Source: Lachnospiraceae bacterium (GTDB lineage: Bacteria; Bacillota; Clostridia; Lachnospirales; Lachnospiraceae). Taken from it: a DNA stretch of 33,851 nucleotides. The stretch lies in contig JAFUJA010000031.1 of assembly GCA_017473905.1 (NCBI GenBank), forward strand, positions 74,914-108,764, given 5' to 3'. Positions within the stretch are counted from its first letter, which is position 1; each line of letters begins with the position of its first letter. The position numbers and the translations under genes were made by a program. Positions 7,550 through 14,913 of the stretch are shown in pieces. Below the pieces are notes generated by a model. The model had not been told where the DNA came from, searched no databases, and saw nothing but the letters and a program-made list of their open reading frames with translations.

Positions 7550-8884
7550 ATGGCAAAAAAGAAAAAGAAACCCATTGTTGCCGTGGTAGGTAGACCCAAT
7601 GTGGGAAAATCTACATTGTTTAACTGTCTGGCAGGAGAACGTATCTCCATCGTAAAAGATACGCCGGGCATTACACGAGACAGAATTTATGCGGATATCA
7701 ACTGGCTTGATAAAAGCTTTACAATGATTGATACAGGCGGTATTGAACCGGACAGCAAGGATATTATTCTTTCACAGATGCGTGAACAGGCGGAAATCGC
7801 TATTTTTACCGCAGATGTGATTATTTTCCTGGTTGATGTGAAGCAGGGACTGGTAGATGCGGATGCCAAAGTGGCAGATATGCTCAGAAGAAGTAAAAAA
7901 CCCGTGCTTCTGGTTGTAAACAAGGTTGATAACTTTGATAAGTATATGCCGGATGTTTATGAATTTTATAATTTAGGAATCGGAGAACCGATTCCTGTTT
8001 CTGCTGCTAACCGTCTTGGTTTGGGAGATATGCTTGATAAAGTTATGGAGTTCTTCCCGGAAGATGCGTTTACGGAAGAAGAGGATGAAAGACCTAAGGT
8101 AGCCATTGTAGGTAAGCCTAATGTGGGTAAGTCCTCTATTATTAATAAACTTGTGGGTGAGAACCGCGTGATTGTATCCGATATTGCAGGAACAACCCGT
8201 GATGCCGTTGACACGGAAGTTACCTATGACGGCAAAGAATATGTGCTGATTGATACGGCCGGAGTCCGCAGAAAGAATAAAATCAAAGAAGAACTGGAAC
8301 ATTTTATGATTGTACGTACCGTTAGTGCGGTGGAGCGTGCGGATGTGGTTGTTCTTGTTATTGATGCAACGGAAGGTGTTACGGATCAGGATACCAAGAT
8401 TGCCGGTATTGCCCATGAAAGAGGCAAAGCGGTTATTATTGCCGTAAATAAATGGGACGCTATTGAAAAAGACGATAAAACCACGAATCGTTTTACGGAA
8501 AATATCCGGGATATGCTGGCATTTATGCCTTATGCGGAAATTATGTTTATTTCTGCCAAAACCGGACAGCGTCTGCCGAAGTTATTCGGCCTGATTGATG
8601 TGGTTATGGAAAACCATGCAATGCGTGTGGCTACAGGTGTATTGAACGAGATTATGATGGAAGCGGTTGCAATGCAGCAGCCGCCTTCAGATAAAGGGAA
8701 GAGACTGAAGCTGTTTTATATTACACAGGTATCGGTGAAGCCGCCTACCTTTGTTATTTTTGTAAATGACAAAGAACTGATGCATTTCTCTTATACCAGA
8801 TATATAGAAAACAGAATCCGCGATGCCTTCGGCTTCAGAGGAACGCCTCTTCACTTCATTATACGAGAGAGAAAGGAAGACTGA
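7550..8884 (+). CDS. der: Ribosome biogenesis GTPase Der (EngA)
   Basis: An essential double-GTPase needed for maturation of the 50S ribosomal subunit. Its 444 residues match the usual length. GTPase domain 1 starts with GRPNVGKST (about 14-22), followed by DTGG and NKVD. Domain 2 starts with GKPNVGKSS (about 188), followed by DTAG and NKWD. A KH-like RNA-binding domain ends the protein (about 355-444). A lysine-rich start ([14 protein letters not shown]) is typical for clostridial Der. AAAGGAAGG before the ATG is a strong ribosome binding site. The gene sits 38 bases after the DUF512 gene, and its stop overlaps the start of plsY, so translation is probably coupled. Confidence 0.97.
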   Translation: MAKKKKKPIVAVVGRPNVGKSTLFNCLAGERISIVKDTPGITRDRIYADINWLDKSFTMIDTGGIEPDSKDIILSQMREQAEIAIFTADVIIFLVDVKQGLVDADAKVADMLRRSKKPVLLVVNKVDNFDKYMPDVYEFYNLGIGEPIPVSAANRLGLGDMLDKVMEFFPEDAFTEEEDERPKVAIVGKPNVGKSSIINKLVGENRVIVSDIAGTTRDAVDTEVTYDGKEYVLIDTAGVRRKNKIKEELEHFMIVRTVSAVERADVVVLVIDATEGVTDQDTKIAGIAHERGKAVIIAVNKWDAIEKDDKTTNRFTENIRDMLAFMPYAEIMFISAKTGQRLPKLFGLIDVVMENHAMRVATGVLNEIMMEAVAMQQPPSDKGKRLKLFYITQVSVKPPTFVIFVNDKELMHFSYTRYIENRIRDAFGFRGTPLHFIIRERKED

Positions 8885-9939
8885 TGATGGAGATTTTAAT
8901 CAGAATAGTTTGTCTTGTTGTGGGATATGCGTTTGGATTAATCGAAACCGGTCTGCTTTACAGTAAAGCCAGAGGCGTTGATTTGAGAAAACACGGAAGC
9001 GGTAATGTGGGAACCACAAATACCCTTCGAACCATGGGAAAACGAGCCGGAGCAATTGTGCTTGCGGGAGATATGCTTAAAACATTTATTCCTGTTTTAC
9101 TTGCATGGGTAATTTGTCATCAGTTTGTGCCTGAAATGGATTATCTTGTACGGCTTTATACTGCTGCAGGTGTTATTCTCGGCCATGATTTTCCCTTTTA
9201 TATGAAGTTTAAGGGAGGAAAGGGAATTGCCTGCTCCGCTGCCATGATTCTGGCATTTTATTGGGGTGTACTTCCCGGAGAAGCTGTCATTTTCTTCGGT
9301 ATTTACCTGCTTACAAGATATGTTTCCCTTGCTTCGCTGTTTATGTATTTCGGTTTTCTTGCACAGATTATCGTATTTGGTCAGTTTGGATTCCTCGGCA
9401 TGTCTCAGGGAATGTTAATTGAAGTATACATTATTATTTTTATCCTTACTTTAATTGCCATGTTCTGTCACAGGGAAAACATCAAAAAGCTGTTAAAAGG
9501 CGAGGAAAGAAGAACTTATCTGAAACGTTCCAAAAACGAAGAAGTTGCAACTGCGGCAGCTGTGGCTACGGAAGAGCCGGAAACGGTCTCTCTTGATGAT
9601 GAGGATTTGGCCAGAATTCTTGCTTCCGACGAAGATAAGGATCAGGAAGTCAAAGAAAAGGAAACAGATAAAATTACGGATAAAAAAACCCGTTATGTAC
9701 CGCCTGAGACAACAACCCTTGTTCCCAGAGAAGAAGTGGAACGGGAAGAAGCAGAGAAGGCTGCCCGTCTTGCGGCAGAAGGTGTTGTTCAGGAAGCTGA
9801 TCCTCCTTCGGATATTGCCGACAGAATGTCGGAAGTATTTCAGGCACTTCACGGGGAAAAAGAAGCTGTTGTGGAAGGAAATACCATTCTTCCCGCAGGA
9901 TATGTAAAAAAAGAAAATAATACAGAAGGTAGGGAATGA
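8884..9939 (+). CDS. plsY: Acyl-phosphate:glycerol-3-phosphate acyltransferase PlsY with long charged tail
   Basis: First acylation step of phospholipid synthesis in the membrane: transfers an acyl group from acyl-phosphate to glycerol-3-phosphate. Residues 1-200 are a normal five-helix PlsY with its conserved loops: GSGNVGTTNTLRTMG (near 38-52), GHDFPFYMKFKGGKG (near 99-113) and the third loop near CHRENIKKLLKG. After that comes about 145 extra residues, rich in E, D, K and A and without hydrophobic helices, containing DDEDLARILASDED and REEVEREEAEKAARLAAEG. The family is usually about 200 residues, so this tail is an addition. The ATG overlaps the der stop (ATGA type), with AAAGGAAG just upstream. 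gpsA, which makes the substrate, starts two bases after the stop. Confidence 0.94.
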   Translation: MMEILIRIVCLVVGYAFGLIETGLLYSKARGVDLRKHGSGNVGTTNTLRTMGKRAGAIVLAGDMLKTFIPVLLAWVICHQFVPEMDYLVRLYTAAGVILGHDFPFYMKFKGGKGIACSAAMILAFYWGVLPGEAVIFFGIYLLTRYVSLASLFMYFGFLAQIIVFGQFGFLGMSQGMLIEVYIIIFILTLIAMFCHRENIKKLLKGEERRTYLKRSKNEEVATAAAVATEEPETVSLDDEDLARILASDEDKDQEVKEKETDKITDKKTRYVPPETTTLVPREEVEREEAEKAARLAAEGVVQEADPPSDIADRMSEVFQALHGEKEAVVEGNTILPAGYVKKENNTEGRE

Positions 9940-9940
9940 T

Positions 9941-10951
9941 ATGGCAAAAGTTAGTGTATTAGGAGCCGGCAGTTGGGGGATTGCATTGGCGAGAGTACTT
10001 CATACAAACGGAAATGAGGTAACTGTATGGTCAGCGCTGGGAGATGAAATCAGCATGCTTTGTGAGCACAGAGAGCATCTTACAAAGCTTCCCGGTGTAA
10101 AGTTGCCGGATGATATGATTTTTACACAGAATCTGGAAGAAGCGGTAAAAGAGAAAGAATTGCTGGTTATGGCAGTTCCTTCCCCTTTTGTTCGTTCAAC
10201 CGCCGGACAGATTGCTGCTTTTTATGATAAAAAGCAGATTATTGTGAATGTTGCGAAGGGAATTGAGGAGGCTACCTTAAAAACCCTTTCTGATGTTATC
10301 AAAGATGAAATTCCCGGTGCGAATGTGGCAGTTTTGTCCGGTCCTTCCCATGCAGAGGAAGTAGGAAGAGGCATTCCCACCACGATTGTTGCAGGCGCAG
10401 ATGACAGGGATACGGCACATTTTGTACAGAATCTTTTTATGAATGATGTATTCCGTGTTTATACAAGCCCTGATGTGTTGGGAATTGAAATCGGTGCTGC
10501 ATTGAAGAATGTGGTTGCCCTTGCCGCAGGTGTGGCAGACGGACTCGGTTACGGAGATAATACGAAAGCGGCCCTGATTACAAGGGGGATGGCGGAAATT
10601 ACCCGTCTCGGATGTAAAATGGGAGGCAGACCGGAAACCTTTTATGGTTTATCCGGTGTAGGCGATTTGATTGTAACCTGTGCAAGTATGCATTCCAGAA
10701 ACCGCAGAGCCGGCATTTTAATCGGCCAGGGAAAAACCATGGCTGAAGCCATGGAAGAAGTAAAAATGGTTGTGGAAGGTGTTCATTCTGCCAAGGCAGC
10801 CAAAGCACTTGCGGACAAATATCAGGTTTCCATGCCTATCGTGGAGCAGGTAAACCAGGTTCTTTTCAATAATCAGTCTGCGGCAGACAGCGTAGGTGAA
10901 TTGATGCTTCGTGACAAGAAGATGGAAATCAGCGTTGATGGTTGGAAGTAA
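9941..10951 (+). CDS. gpsA: NAD(P)-dependent glycerol-3-phosphate dehydrogenase
   Basis: Reduces dihydroxyacetone phosphate to sn-glycerol-3-phosphate, the backbone for phospholipids. At 336 residues it has the normal length. The Rossmann fold begins at once with GAGSWGIALA (8-17). NVAKGIE and VLSGPSHAEEV are the usual GpsA blocks, and the substrate region includes IEIGAALKNVVALAAG with the catalytic lysine, followed by GLGYGDNTKAALITRG. AGGTAGGGA precedes the ATG. It directly follows plsY, the enzyme that consumes its product, which supports a functional pair in one operon. Confidence 0.97.
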   Translation: MAKVSVLGAGSWGIALARVLHTNGNEVTVWSALGDEISMLCEHREHLTKLPGVKLPDDMIFTQNLEEAVKEKELLVMAVPSPFVRSTAGQIAAFYDKKQIIVNVAKGIEEATLKTLSDVIKDEIPGANVAVLSGPSHAEEVGRGIPTTIVAGADDRDTAHFVQNLFMNDVFRVYTSPDVLGIEIGAALKNVVALAAGVADGLGYGDNTKAALITRGMAEITRLGCKMGGRPETFYGLSGVGDLIVTCASMHSRNRRAGILIGQGKTMAEAMEEVKMVVEGVHSAKAAKALADKYQVSMPIVEQVNQVLFNNQSAADSVGELMLRDKKMEISVDGWK

Positions 10952-10963
10952 ACAGGTAATATT

Positions 10964-11212
10964 ATGAGAGTTGAAGAATTTAAAATGGAGCGGGAAAATC
11001 TTGTTTCCGTGGGTGATCGTGTAAATATCACCGAAGGAGCTCTTCCTGCCAGTTATTATTATACTGTAGAGCCTGCAGTTGCAATGTCCGGCAATTATGC
11101 CTATTTTGAACGTATTAAAAGCCGGGAAGGTGTGGTTCAGGGCATTGTTGAGAAGCCTGCAGGATTTTATGTGCAGGTGGCTTTTGATGAAGAAGTTCCC
11201 GAAAAAAGATAA
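10964..11212 (+). CDS. Small uncharacterised protein
   Basis: An 82-residue soluble protein that I do not recognise. It is rich in beta-prone segments (NLVSVGDRVNITEGAL, YYYTVEPAVAM, GVVQGIVEKPAGFYVQVAF) and may fold as a small SH3- or OB-like barrel; that is only a guess from composition. It has no signal peptide, membrane helix or metal motif. The start at 10964 is preceded by a weak GGTAAT; the second in-frame ATG at 10985 (MERENLV) has no better site. It lies 12 bases after gpsA and 15 bases before the HAD gene on the same strand, so it belongs to the operon. Codon use matches its neighbours, which argues for a real gene. Confidence 0.7.
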   Translation: MRVEEFKMERENLVSVGDRVNITEGALPASYYYTVEPAVAMSGNYAYFERIKSREGVVQGIVEKPAGFYVQVAFDEEVPEKR

Positions 11213-11227
11213 AGAAAGAGGTTTTTG

Positions 11228-11938
11228 ATGAAATATCGTTACCTGCTTTTTGATGCAGACCAGACTTTATTTGATTATAATAAGGCACAGCGTCAGGCGT
11301 TGACGTCCATTATGGATACGTATGGCTTTCCCAAAGAAGAAGAGGTATACAAATATTTTCATTCTTTGAACGATGGATTGTGGAAGCAGCTTGAAAAGGG
11401 AGAACTTACCAGGGATGAATTGTTAAATACCCGTTTTGTCCGTTTCTTTGAAGCTTACGGGGTTTCTTATCCCGGGCCGGGAATTGTTGAAGAGCATTAT
11501 ATCAATGCCTTATCACAGGGCTGTTTTCTGCTTCCGGATGCGGAAATGGTTTGCGGGAGACTCAGCAGACATTTTCATTTGTCACTGGTTACCAATGGAA
11601 TTACCCGTGCCCAGAACGGAAGACTGGACAAAAGTGGTTTGAGACCTTACTTTCAGCATATTTTTATCTCGGAAGAGGTAGGGGCTGATAAGCCTTCGGA
11701 AGCCTTTTTTGACAAGGTTTATGAAACACTTGGATGTCCTGATAAGGAATCCATGATTATCATCGGGGATTCTCTTTCTTCGGATATCAGAGGCGGTGTG
11801 AATTTCGGTATTCATACCTGTCATGTGGTGTTGGATGGAGATATTCCGGAATATAAGGAAATACAGCCTACATATACCATAAAAGAGTTAAAAGAATTAT
11901 TTACAATTTTATATGAACAGCCGGTGGAAACCGAGTAG
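11228..11938 (+). CDS. HAD-family phosphatase, YjjG type (pyrimidine nucleotidase-like)
   Basis: A 236-residue haloacid dehalogenase-type hydrolase. Motif I is FDADQTLFDYNKAQ (DxDxT), motif II VTNG, motif III the lysine in GADKPSEAFF, and motif IV IGDSLSSDIRGG. The helical cap after motif I is the C1 type. The FDADQTLFDY form is typical of the YjjG group, noncanonical pyrimidine nucleotidases that dephosphorylate nucleotides such as dUMP and modified pyrimidine monophosphates. Start: AAGAGG (11216-11221) sits 6 bases from the ATG at 11228, better than the TTG at 11225. It is the last vegetative gene of the der operon, before the spoIVA hairpin. The exact substrate is not decided by the sequence. 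Confidence 0.87.
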   Translation: MKYRYLLFDADQTLFDYNKAQRQALTSIMDTYGFPKEEEVYKYFHSLNDGLWKQLEKGELTRDELLNTRFVRFFEAYGVSYPGPGIVEEHYINALSQGCFLLPDAEMVCGRLSRHFHLSLVTNGITRAQNGRLDKSGLRPYFQHIFISEEVGADKPSEAFFDKVYETLGCPDKESMIIIGDSLSSDIRGGVNFGIHTCHVVLDGDIPEYKEIQPTYTIKELKELFTILYEQPVETE

Positions 11939-11966
11939 GAATAAAACAAGACCTTCTGCATAAAAT
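11939..11966 (+). promoter_or_regulatory. Candidate sigma-E promoter of spoIVA
   Basis: GAATAAA (11939-11945), 13 bases, CATAAAAT (11959-11966) resembles the mother-cell sigma-E consensus as known from Bacillus (GHATATT / CATACAHT). spoIVA is a sigma-E gene in B. subtilis. The predicted start near 11973 lies inside the loop of the hairpin described separately. Confidence 0.42.
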
Positions 11967-11993
11967 GTAACAGTAACGGCAGGAGGTCTTTTT
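11948..11993 (+). terminator. Terminator-like hairpin that contains the spoIVA ribosome binding site
   Basis: AAGACCTTCTGC (11948-11959), 19-base loop, GCAGGAGGTCTT (11979-11990): 12 pairs with one G-U, then a run of T to 11993. The AGGAGG (11981-11986) used by spoIVA is inside the right arm. In mRNA read through from the HAD gene the site would be paired or transcription would stop. Confidence 0.68.
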
Positions 11994-11995
11994 AT

Positions 11996-13480
11996 ATGGA
12001 TTTAAAAAACGGAACTACCTATGATCTCTATCGCGATATTCAAAAACGGTGCAACGGAGAGATTTATATCGGTGTGGTTGGCCCGGTCAGAACCGGCAAA
12101 AGCACTTTTATTAAAAGATTTATGGATCTTTTGGTTTTGCCTAATATATCCGATGAAAATGAGAAAATAAGAACAACAGATGAATTGCCCCAGAGCGGAG
12201 CGGGTAAAACCATTACAACCACAGAGCCTAAGTTTATTCCCAAAGAAGGGGTTAGCGTACATTTGACAGAAGATGTGGATATCAAGGTGCGTTTGATTGA
12301 TTGTGTGGGCTATATGGTAGAAGGCGCCGGCGGTCATATGGAAGGAGATTCGGAACGACTGGTAAAAACCCCGTGGTTTGAGCAGGCAATTCCTTTTTCA
12401 CAGGCAGCTGAACTTGGTACCAGAAAAGTCATTACGGACCATTCCACAATCGGAATTGTAGTATTAAGTGACGGAAGCTTTACGGATTTAGAGAAAGACG
12501 CTTACATGGAAGCCGGTAAAAGAGCAATTTTAGAATTAAAGGCATTAAAAAAACCCTTCGTTGTGCTTGTAAATACAACCAGACCTTATGGGGAAGATGC
12601 TTTGGAATTTGCCCGTAATATTAGTGAAACCTATAAAGTAAACGCATTTCCCGTAAACTGTGCCCAGTTGAAAAAAGAGGACATTAATGAGATTTTAAGG
12701 AAGGTTTTATACGCTTTTCCTATTTCTAAAATTTGTTTCCACAGTCCGAAATGGGTGGAACTTTTAGATTGTAACCATGAATTGAAAAGAGGGCTTTGCC
12801 AGCGGATTGCTTCCTTTGTGGAAAACCTGGAGTGCATGGAAGATGTTTTGCGCAAGGAAGAACTTTCCCCTTGTGATTACATAAAAGCTTGTAAAATAGA
12901 TAAAATTAATATGGCAGACGGATGTATTTCTATGCGTCTGGATGTGGAGGATTCCGTATATTTTACCATGTTAAGTGAAATTTTGGGGGAAGAAGTAGAC
13001 AGTGAATGGAAGCTTCTTGCGGTTTTAAAAGAACTTGGCAGACGTAAAAAAGAATATGAAAAAGTGGAAGATGCCATGGAAGCGGTACGGAACAAAGGAT
13101 ATGGGGTCATCATTCCGGAGAAGGATGAAATTTCTTTGCAGCAGCCGGAGGTCATTCATCACGGAAATAAGTTTGGTATTAAAATTACAGCCCATAGTCC
13201 CAGCATTCACCTGATTAAGGCGGATATTGAAAGTGAAATTTCACCTATTGTGGGAAGCGAAGCCCAGGCGGAAGATTTAATCCGTTTTATCGGAAACGGA
13301 GAAGAAAACGGCGGCATGTGGGAGACAAATATCTTCGGTAAAACCATTGAACAGCTTGTACGGGACGGAATCGACCAGAAAGTTGCCAATATCGGGGAAG
13401 AAAGTCAGGTGAAATTGCAGGAAACCATGCAAAAAATTGTCAATGAGTCAAACGGTGGTATGGTTTGTATTATTATTTGA
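11996..13480 (+). CDS. spoIVA: Stage IV sporulation protein A
   Basis: The ATP-hydrolysing protein that polymerises on the mother-cell side of the forespore membrane and forms the basement layer of the spore coat. At 494 residues it matches the family. The N-terminal GTPase-like domain has the Walker A GPVRTGKST (about 28-36) and the switch segment DCVGYMVEGAGGHMEGD. A middle domain and a C-terminal oligomerisation and targeting region follow, ending in GGMVCIII, the usual hydrophobic end. AGGAGG at 11981-11986 lies 9 bases before the ATG. Expression is probably restricted to the mother cell. Its presence shows the organism has, or recently had, the capacity to sporulate. Confidence 0.97.
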   Translation: MDLKNGTTYDLYRDIQKRCNGEIYIGVVGPVRTGKSTFIKRFMDLLVLPNISDENEKIRTTDELPQSGAGKTITTTEPKFIPKEGVSVHLTEDVDIKVRLIDCVGYMVEGAGGHMEGDSERLVKTPWFEQAIPFSQAAELGTRKVITDHSTIGIVVLSDGSFTDLEKDAYMEAGKRAILELKALKKPFVVLVNTTRPYGEDALEFARNISETYKVNAFPVNCAQLKKEDINEILRKVLYAFPISKICFHSPKWVELLDCNHELKRGLCQRIASFVENLECMEDVLRKEELSPCDYIKACKIDKINMADGCISMRLDVEDSVYFTMLSEILGEEVDSEWKLLAVLKELGRRKKEYEKVEDAMEAVRNKGYGVIIPEKDEISLQQPEVIHHGNKFGIKITAHSPSIHLIKADIESEISPIVGSEAQAEDLIRFIGNGEENGGMWETNIFGKTIEQLVRDGIDQKVANIGEESQVKLQETMQKIVNESNGGMVCIII

Positions 13481-13492
13481 CAGACTTTTACT

Positions 13493-13520
13493 TTGAAAAC
13501 TATATAATGTATGGTAAAAT
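13493..13520 (+). promoter_or_regulatory. Candidate promoter of the pnp operon
   Basis: TTGAAA (13493-13498), 16 bases, TAAAAT (13515-13520). A TATAAT at 13503-13508 is also present but is 20 bases from the TTGACA at 13477. The -10 sits at the base of the following terminator stem. Confidence 0.4.
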
Positions 13521-13556
13521 AAGGGAGTGGGAGTATATTTCACTTCCTTTATTTTT
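13521..13556 (+). terminator. Intrinsic terminator after spoIVA
   Basis: AAGGGAGTG (13521-13529), 11-base loop, CACTTCCTT (13541-13549), one G-U pair, then TATTTTT. It is placed 40 bases after the spoIVA stop and before the pnp ribosome binding site. Confidence 0.6.
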
Positions 13557-13598
13557 GTGGGTAACCGCAAAAAAATCATCTTTTGGGAGGGTTTTACT

Positions 13599-14432
13599 AT
13601 GAATGATATTTATAAGAAATTACAGGATTGCTACGCTTGTGTACGGGCAAAAACCGATTTTGAGCCAAAGGTTGCAATTGTACTCGGGTCCGGTCTTGGA
13701 GATTATGCAAAGGATATTGAAGTGGTAAGTGAAATTTCCTATTCCGAAATCGAAGGATTTCCTGTTTCCACCGTTCCGGGACATGCGGGAAAGTTTATTT
13801 TCGGATATGTAAAAGGAGTTCCTGTGGTTTGTATGAAGGGAAGAGTTCATTTTTATGAGGGATATCCCATTTCGGATGTTGTGCTTCCCATTCGTCTTAT
13901 GAAACTTCTGGGAGCAAAAGTACTGTTTTTGACCAATGCCTCCGGTGGCATTAATCCTGCTTTTTCCGCAGGAGATTTTATGCTGATTAAAGACCAGATT
14001 GCATGTTTTGCACCCAATCCCCTGATTGGACCTAACATCGATGAATTGGGAGTTCGCTTCCCTGATATGACCCATGTGTATGATTTGGATTTACAGCAGG
14101 CCATTAAAGATGCTGCCGCAGAGAATGAAATTAAACTTCAGGAAGGGGTTTATATTCAGCTGACAGGACCTTCTTTTGAGTCACCTGCAGAAATTAAAAT
14201 GTTGCGCACGCTGGGCGGAGATGCGGTTGGTATGAGTACTGTTGTGGAAGCCATTGCGGCAAATCATATGGGTATGAAAATCTGCGGTATTTCCTGTGTA
14301 TGCAATCTTGCAGCCGGTATGACAGATAATCCCCTGACCCATGATGAGGTGCAGGAAGCGGCAAATAAGGCAGCACCGTTATTTAAAAAGCTTGTTACGG
14401 AATCCGTTGCCAAATTTGAAAATCTTTTGTAG
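13599..14432 (+). CDS. punA: Purine-nucleoside phosphorylase (trimeric PNP-I type)
   Basis: Splits inosine, guanosine and their deoxy forms with phosphate into base and ribose-1-phosphate. It is 277 residues long. Family blocks in order are VLGSGLGDYAKDI (phosphate loop), PGHAGKF, GRVHFYEGYP, TNASGGINPAFSAGD, QLTGPSFESPAEIKML, GMSTVVEAIAANHMGM and ISCVCNLAAGM, the last holding the Asn that reads the 6-oxopurine. This pattern is the trimeric PunA class rather than hexameric DeoD. The start at ATG 13599 has GGGAGG 8 bases upstream; the frame stays open further upstream but without a ribosome binding site. It begins a nucleoside-salvage run with cdd and mtaD. Confidence 0.95.
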   Translation: MNDIYKKLQDCYACVRAKTDFEPKVAIVLGSGLGDYAKDIEVVSEISYSEIEGFPVSTVPGHAGKFIFGYVKGVPVVCMKGRVHFYEGYPISDVVLPIRLMKLLGAKVLFLTNASGGINPAFSAGDFMLIKDQIACFAPNPLIGPNIDELGVRFPDMTHVYDLDLQQAIKDAAAENEIKLQEGVYIQLTGPSFESPAEIKMLRTLGGDAVGMSTVVEAIAANHMGMKICGISCVCNLAAGMTDNPLTHDEVQEAANKAAPLFKKLVTESVAKFENLL

Positions 14433-14482
14433 AGAATAACAGAAAAGATTCTGGATAAAAGTTTGGACCGGAGGATAGTTTT

Positions 14483-14884
14483 ATGGATGATAAAAGTCTG
14501 ATAAAAGAAGCGTTTCTCGCAAGGGAAGCAGCATATGCACCTTATTCCGGTTTTACGGTGGGTGCAGCGCTTTTAACTGCCGAAGGAGAGGTGTACAGGG
14601 GCTGCAATATAGAGAATGCAACATACGGTGCTACCAATTGTGCGGAACGAACTGCGGTATTTAAGGCGGTTTCGGAAGGTGTGGCGGATTTTACCGCCAT
14701 TGCCATTGCGGGCGGTATAAAAGGTGAGAAGCCTGTCGATTATTGTTATCCCTGCGGTATTTGCAGGCAGGTTCTGGCAGAATTTGATAAAAACGGTGCG
14801 CTTCGGATTATTTGTGCCAAATCAGAGGAAGACTATAAGGTATATTCTTTAAAAGATTTATTGCCGGAGTGTTTCAGTCTGTAG
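14483..14884 (+). CDS. cdd: Cytidine deaminase
   Basis: Deaminates cytidine and deoxycytidine to uridine and deoxyuridine for pyrimidine salvage. At 133 residues it is the usual short, tetrameric form. The zinc site is complete: C53 and E55 in NCAERTAVF (the catalytic Glu), and C91 and C94 in PCGICRQ. The substrate-binding FTVGAALL and CNIENATYG segments are also present. CCGGAGGA precedes the ATG. It lies about 50 bases downstream of punA on the same strand and 29 bases before mtaD, so the three salvage enzymes are probably cotranscribed. Confidence 0.96.
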   Translation: MDDKSLIKEAFLAREAAYAPYSGFTVGAALLTAEGEVYRGCNIENATYGATNCAERTAVFKAVSEGVADFTAIAIAGGIKGEKPVDYCYPCGICRQVLAEFDKNGALRIICAKSEEDYKVYSLKDLLPECFSL

Positions 14885-14913
14885 ACAGGAAGGTTTTATA
14901 AGAGGGTCAGTGT

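Noticed and set aside
7973-8416. A 147-codon open frame antisense to der
   Set aside because: It lies wholly inside the well-supported der gene, has no ribosome binding site or family resemblance, and its composition is that of a shadow frame.
13500-13560. Purine riboswitch before pnp
   Set aside because: A short ATGG...GGGAG stretch looked similar, but the three-stem junction and conserved core are missing.
13527-13598. N-terminal extension of the purine-nucleoside phosphorylase
   Set aside because: It overlaps the terminator hairpin, and GGGAGG lies directly before ATG 13599, where the family alignment begins.
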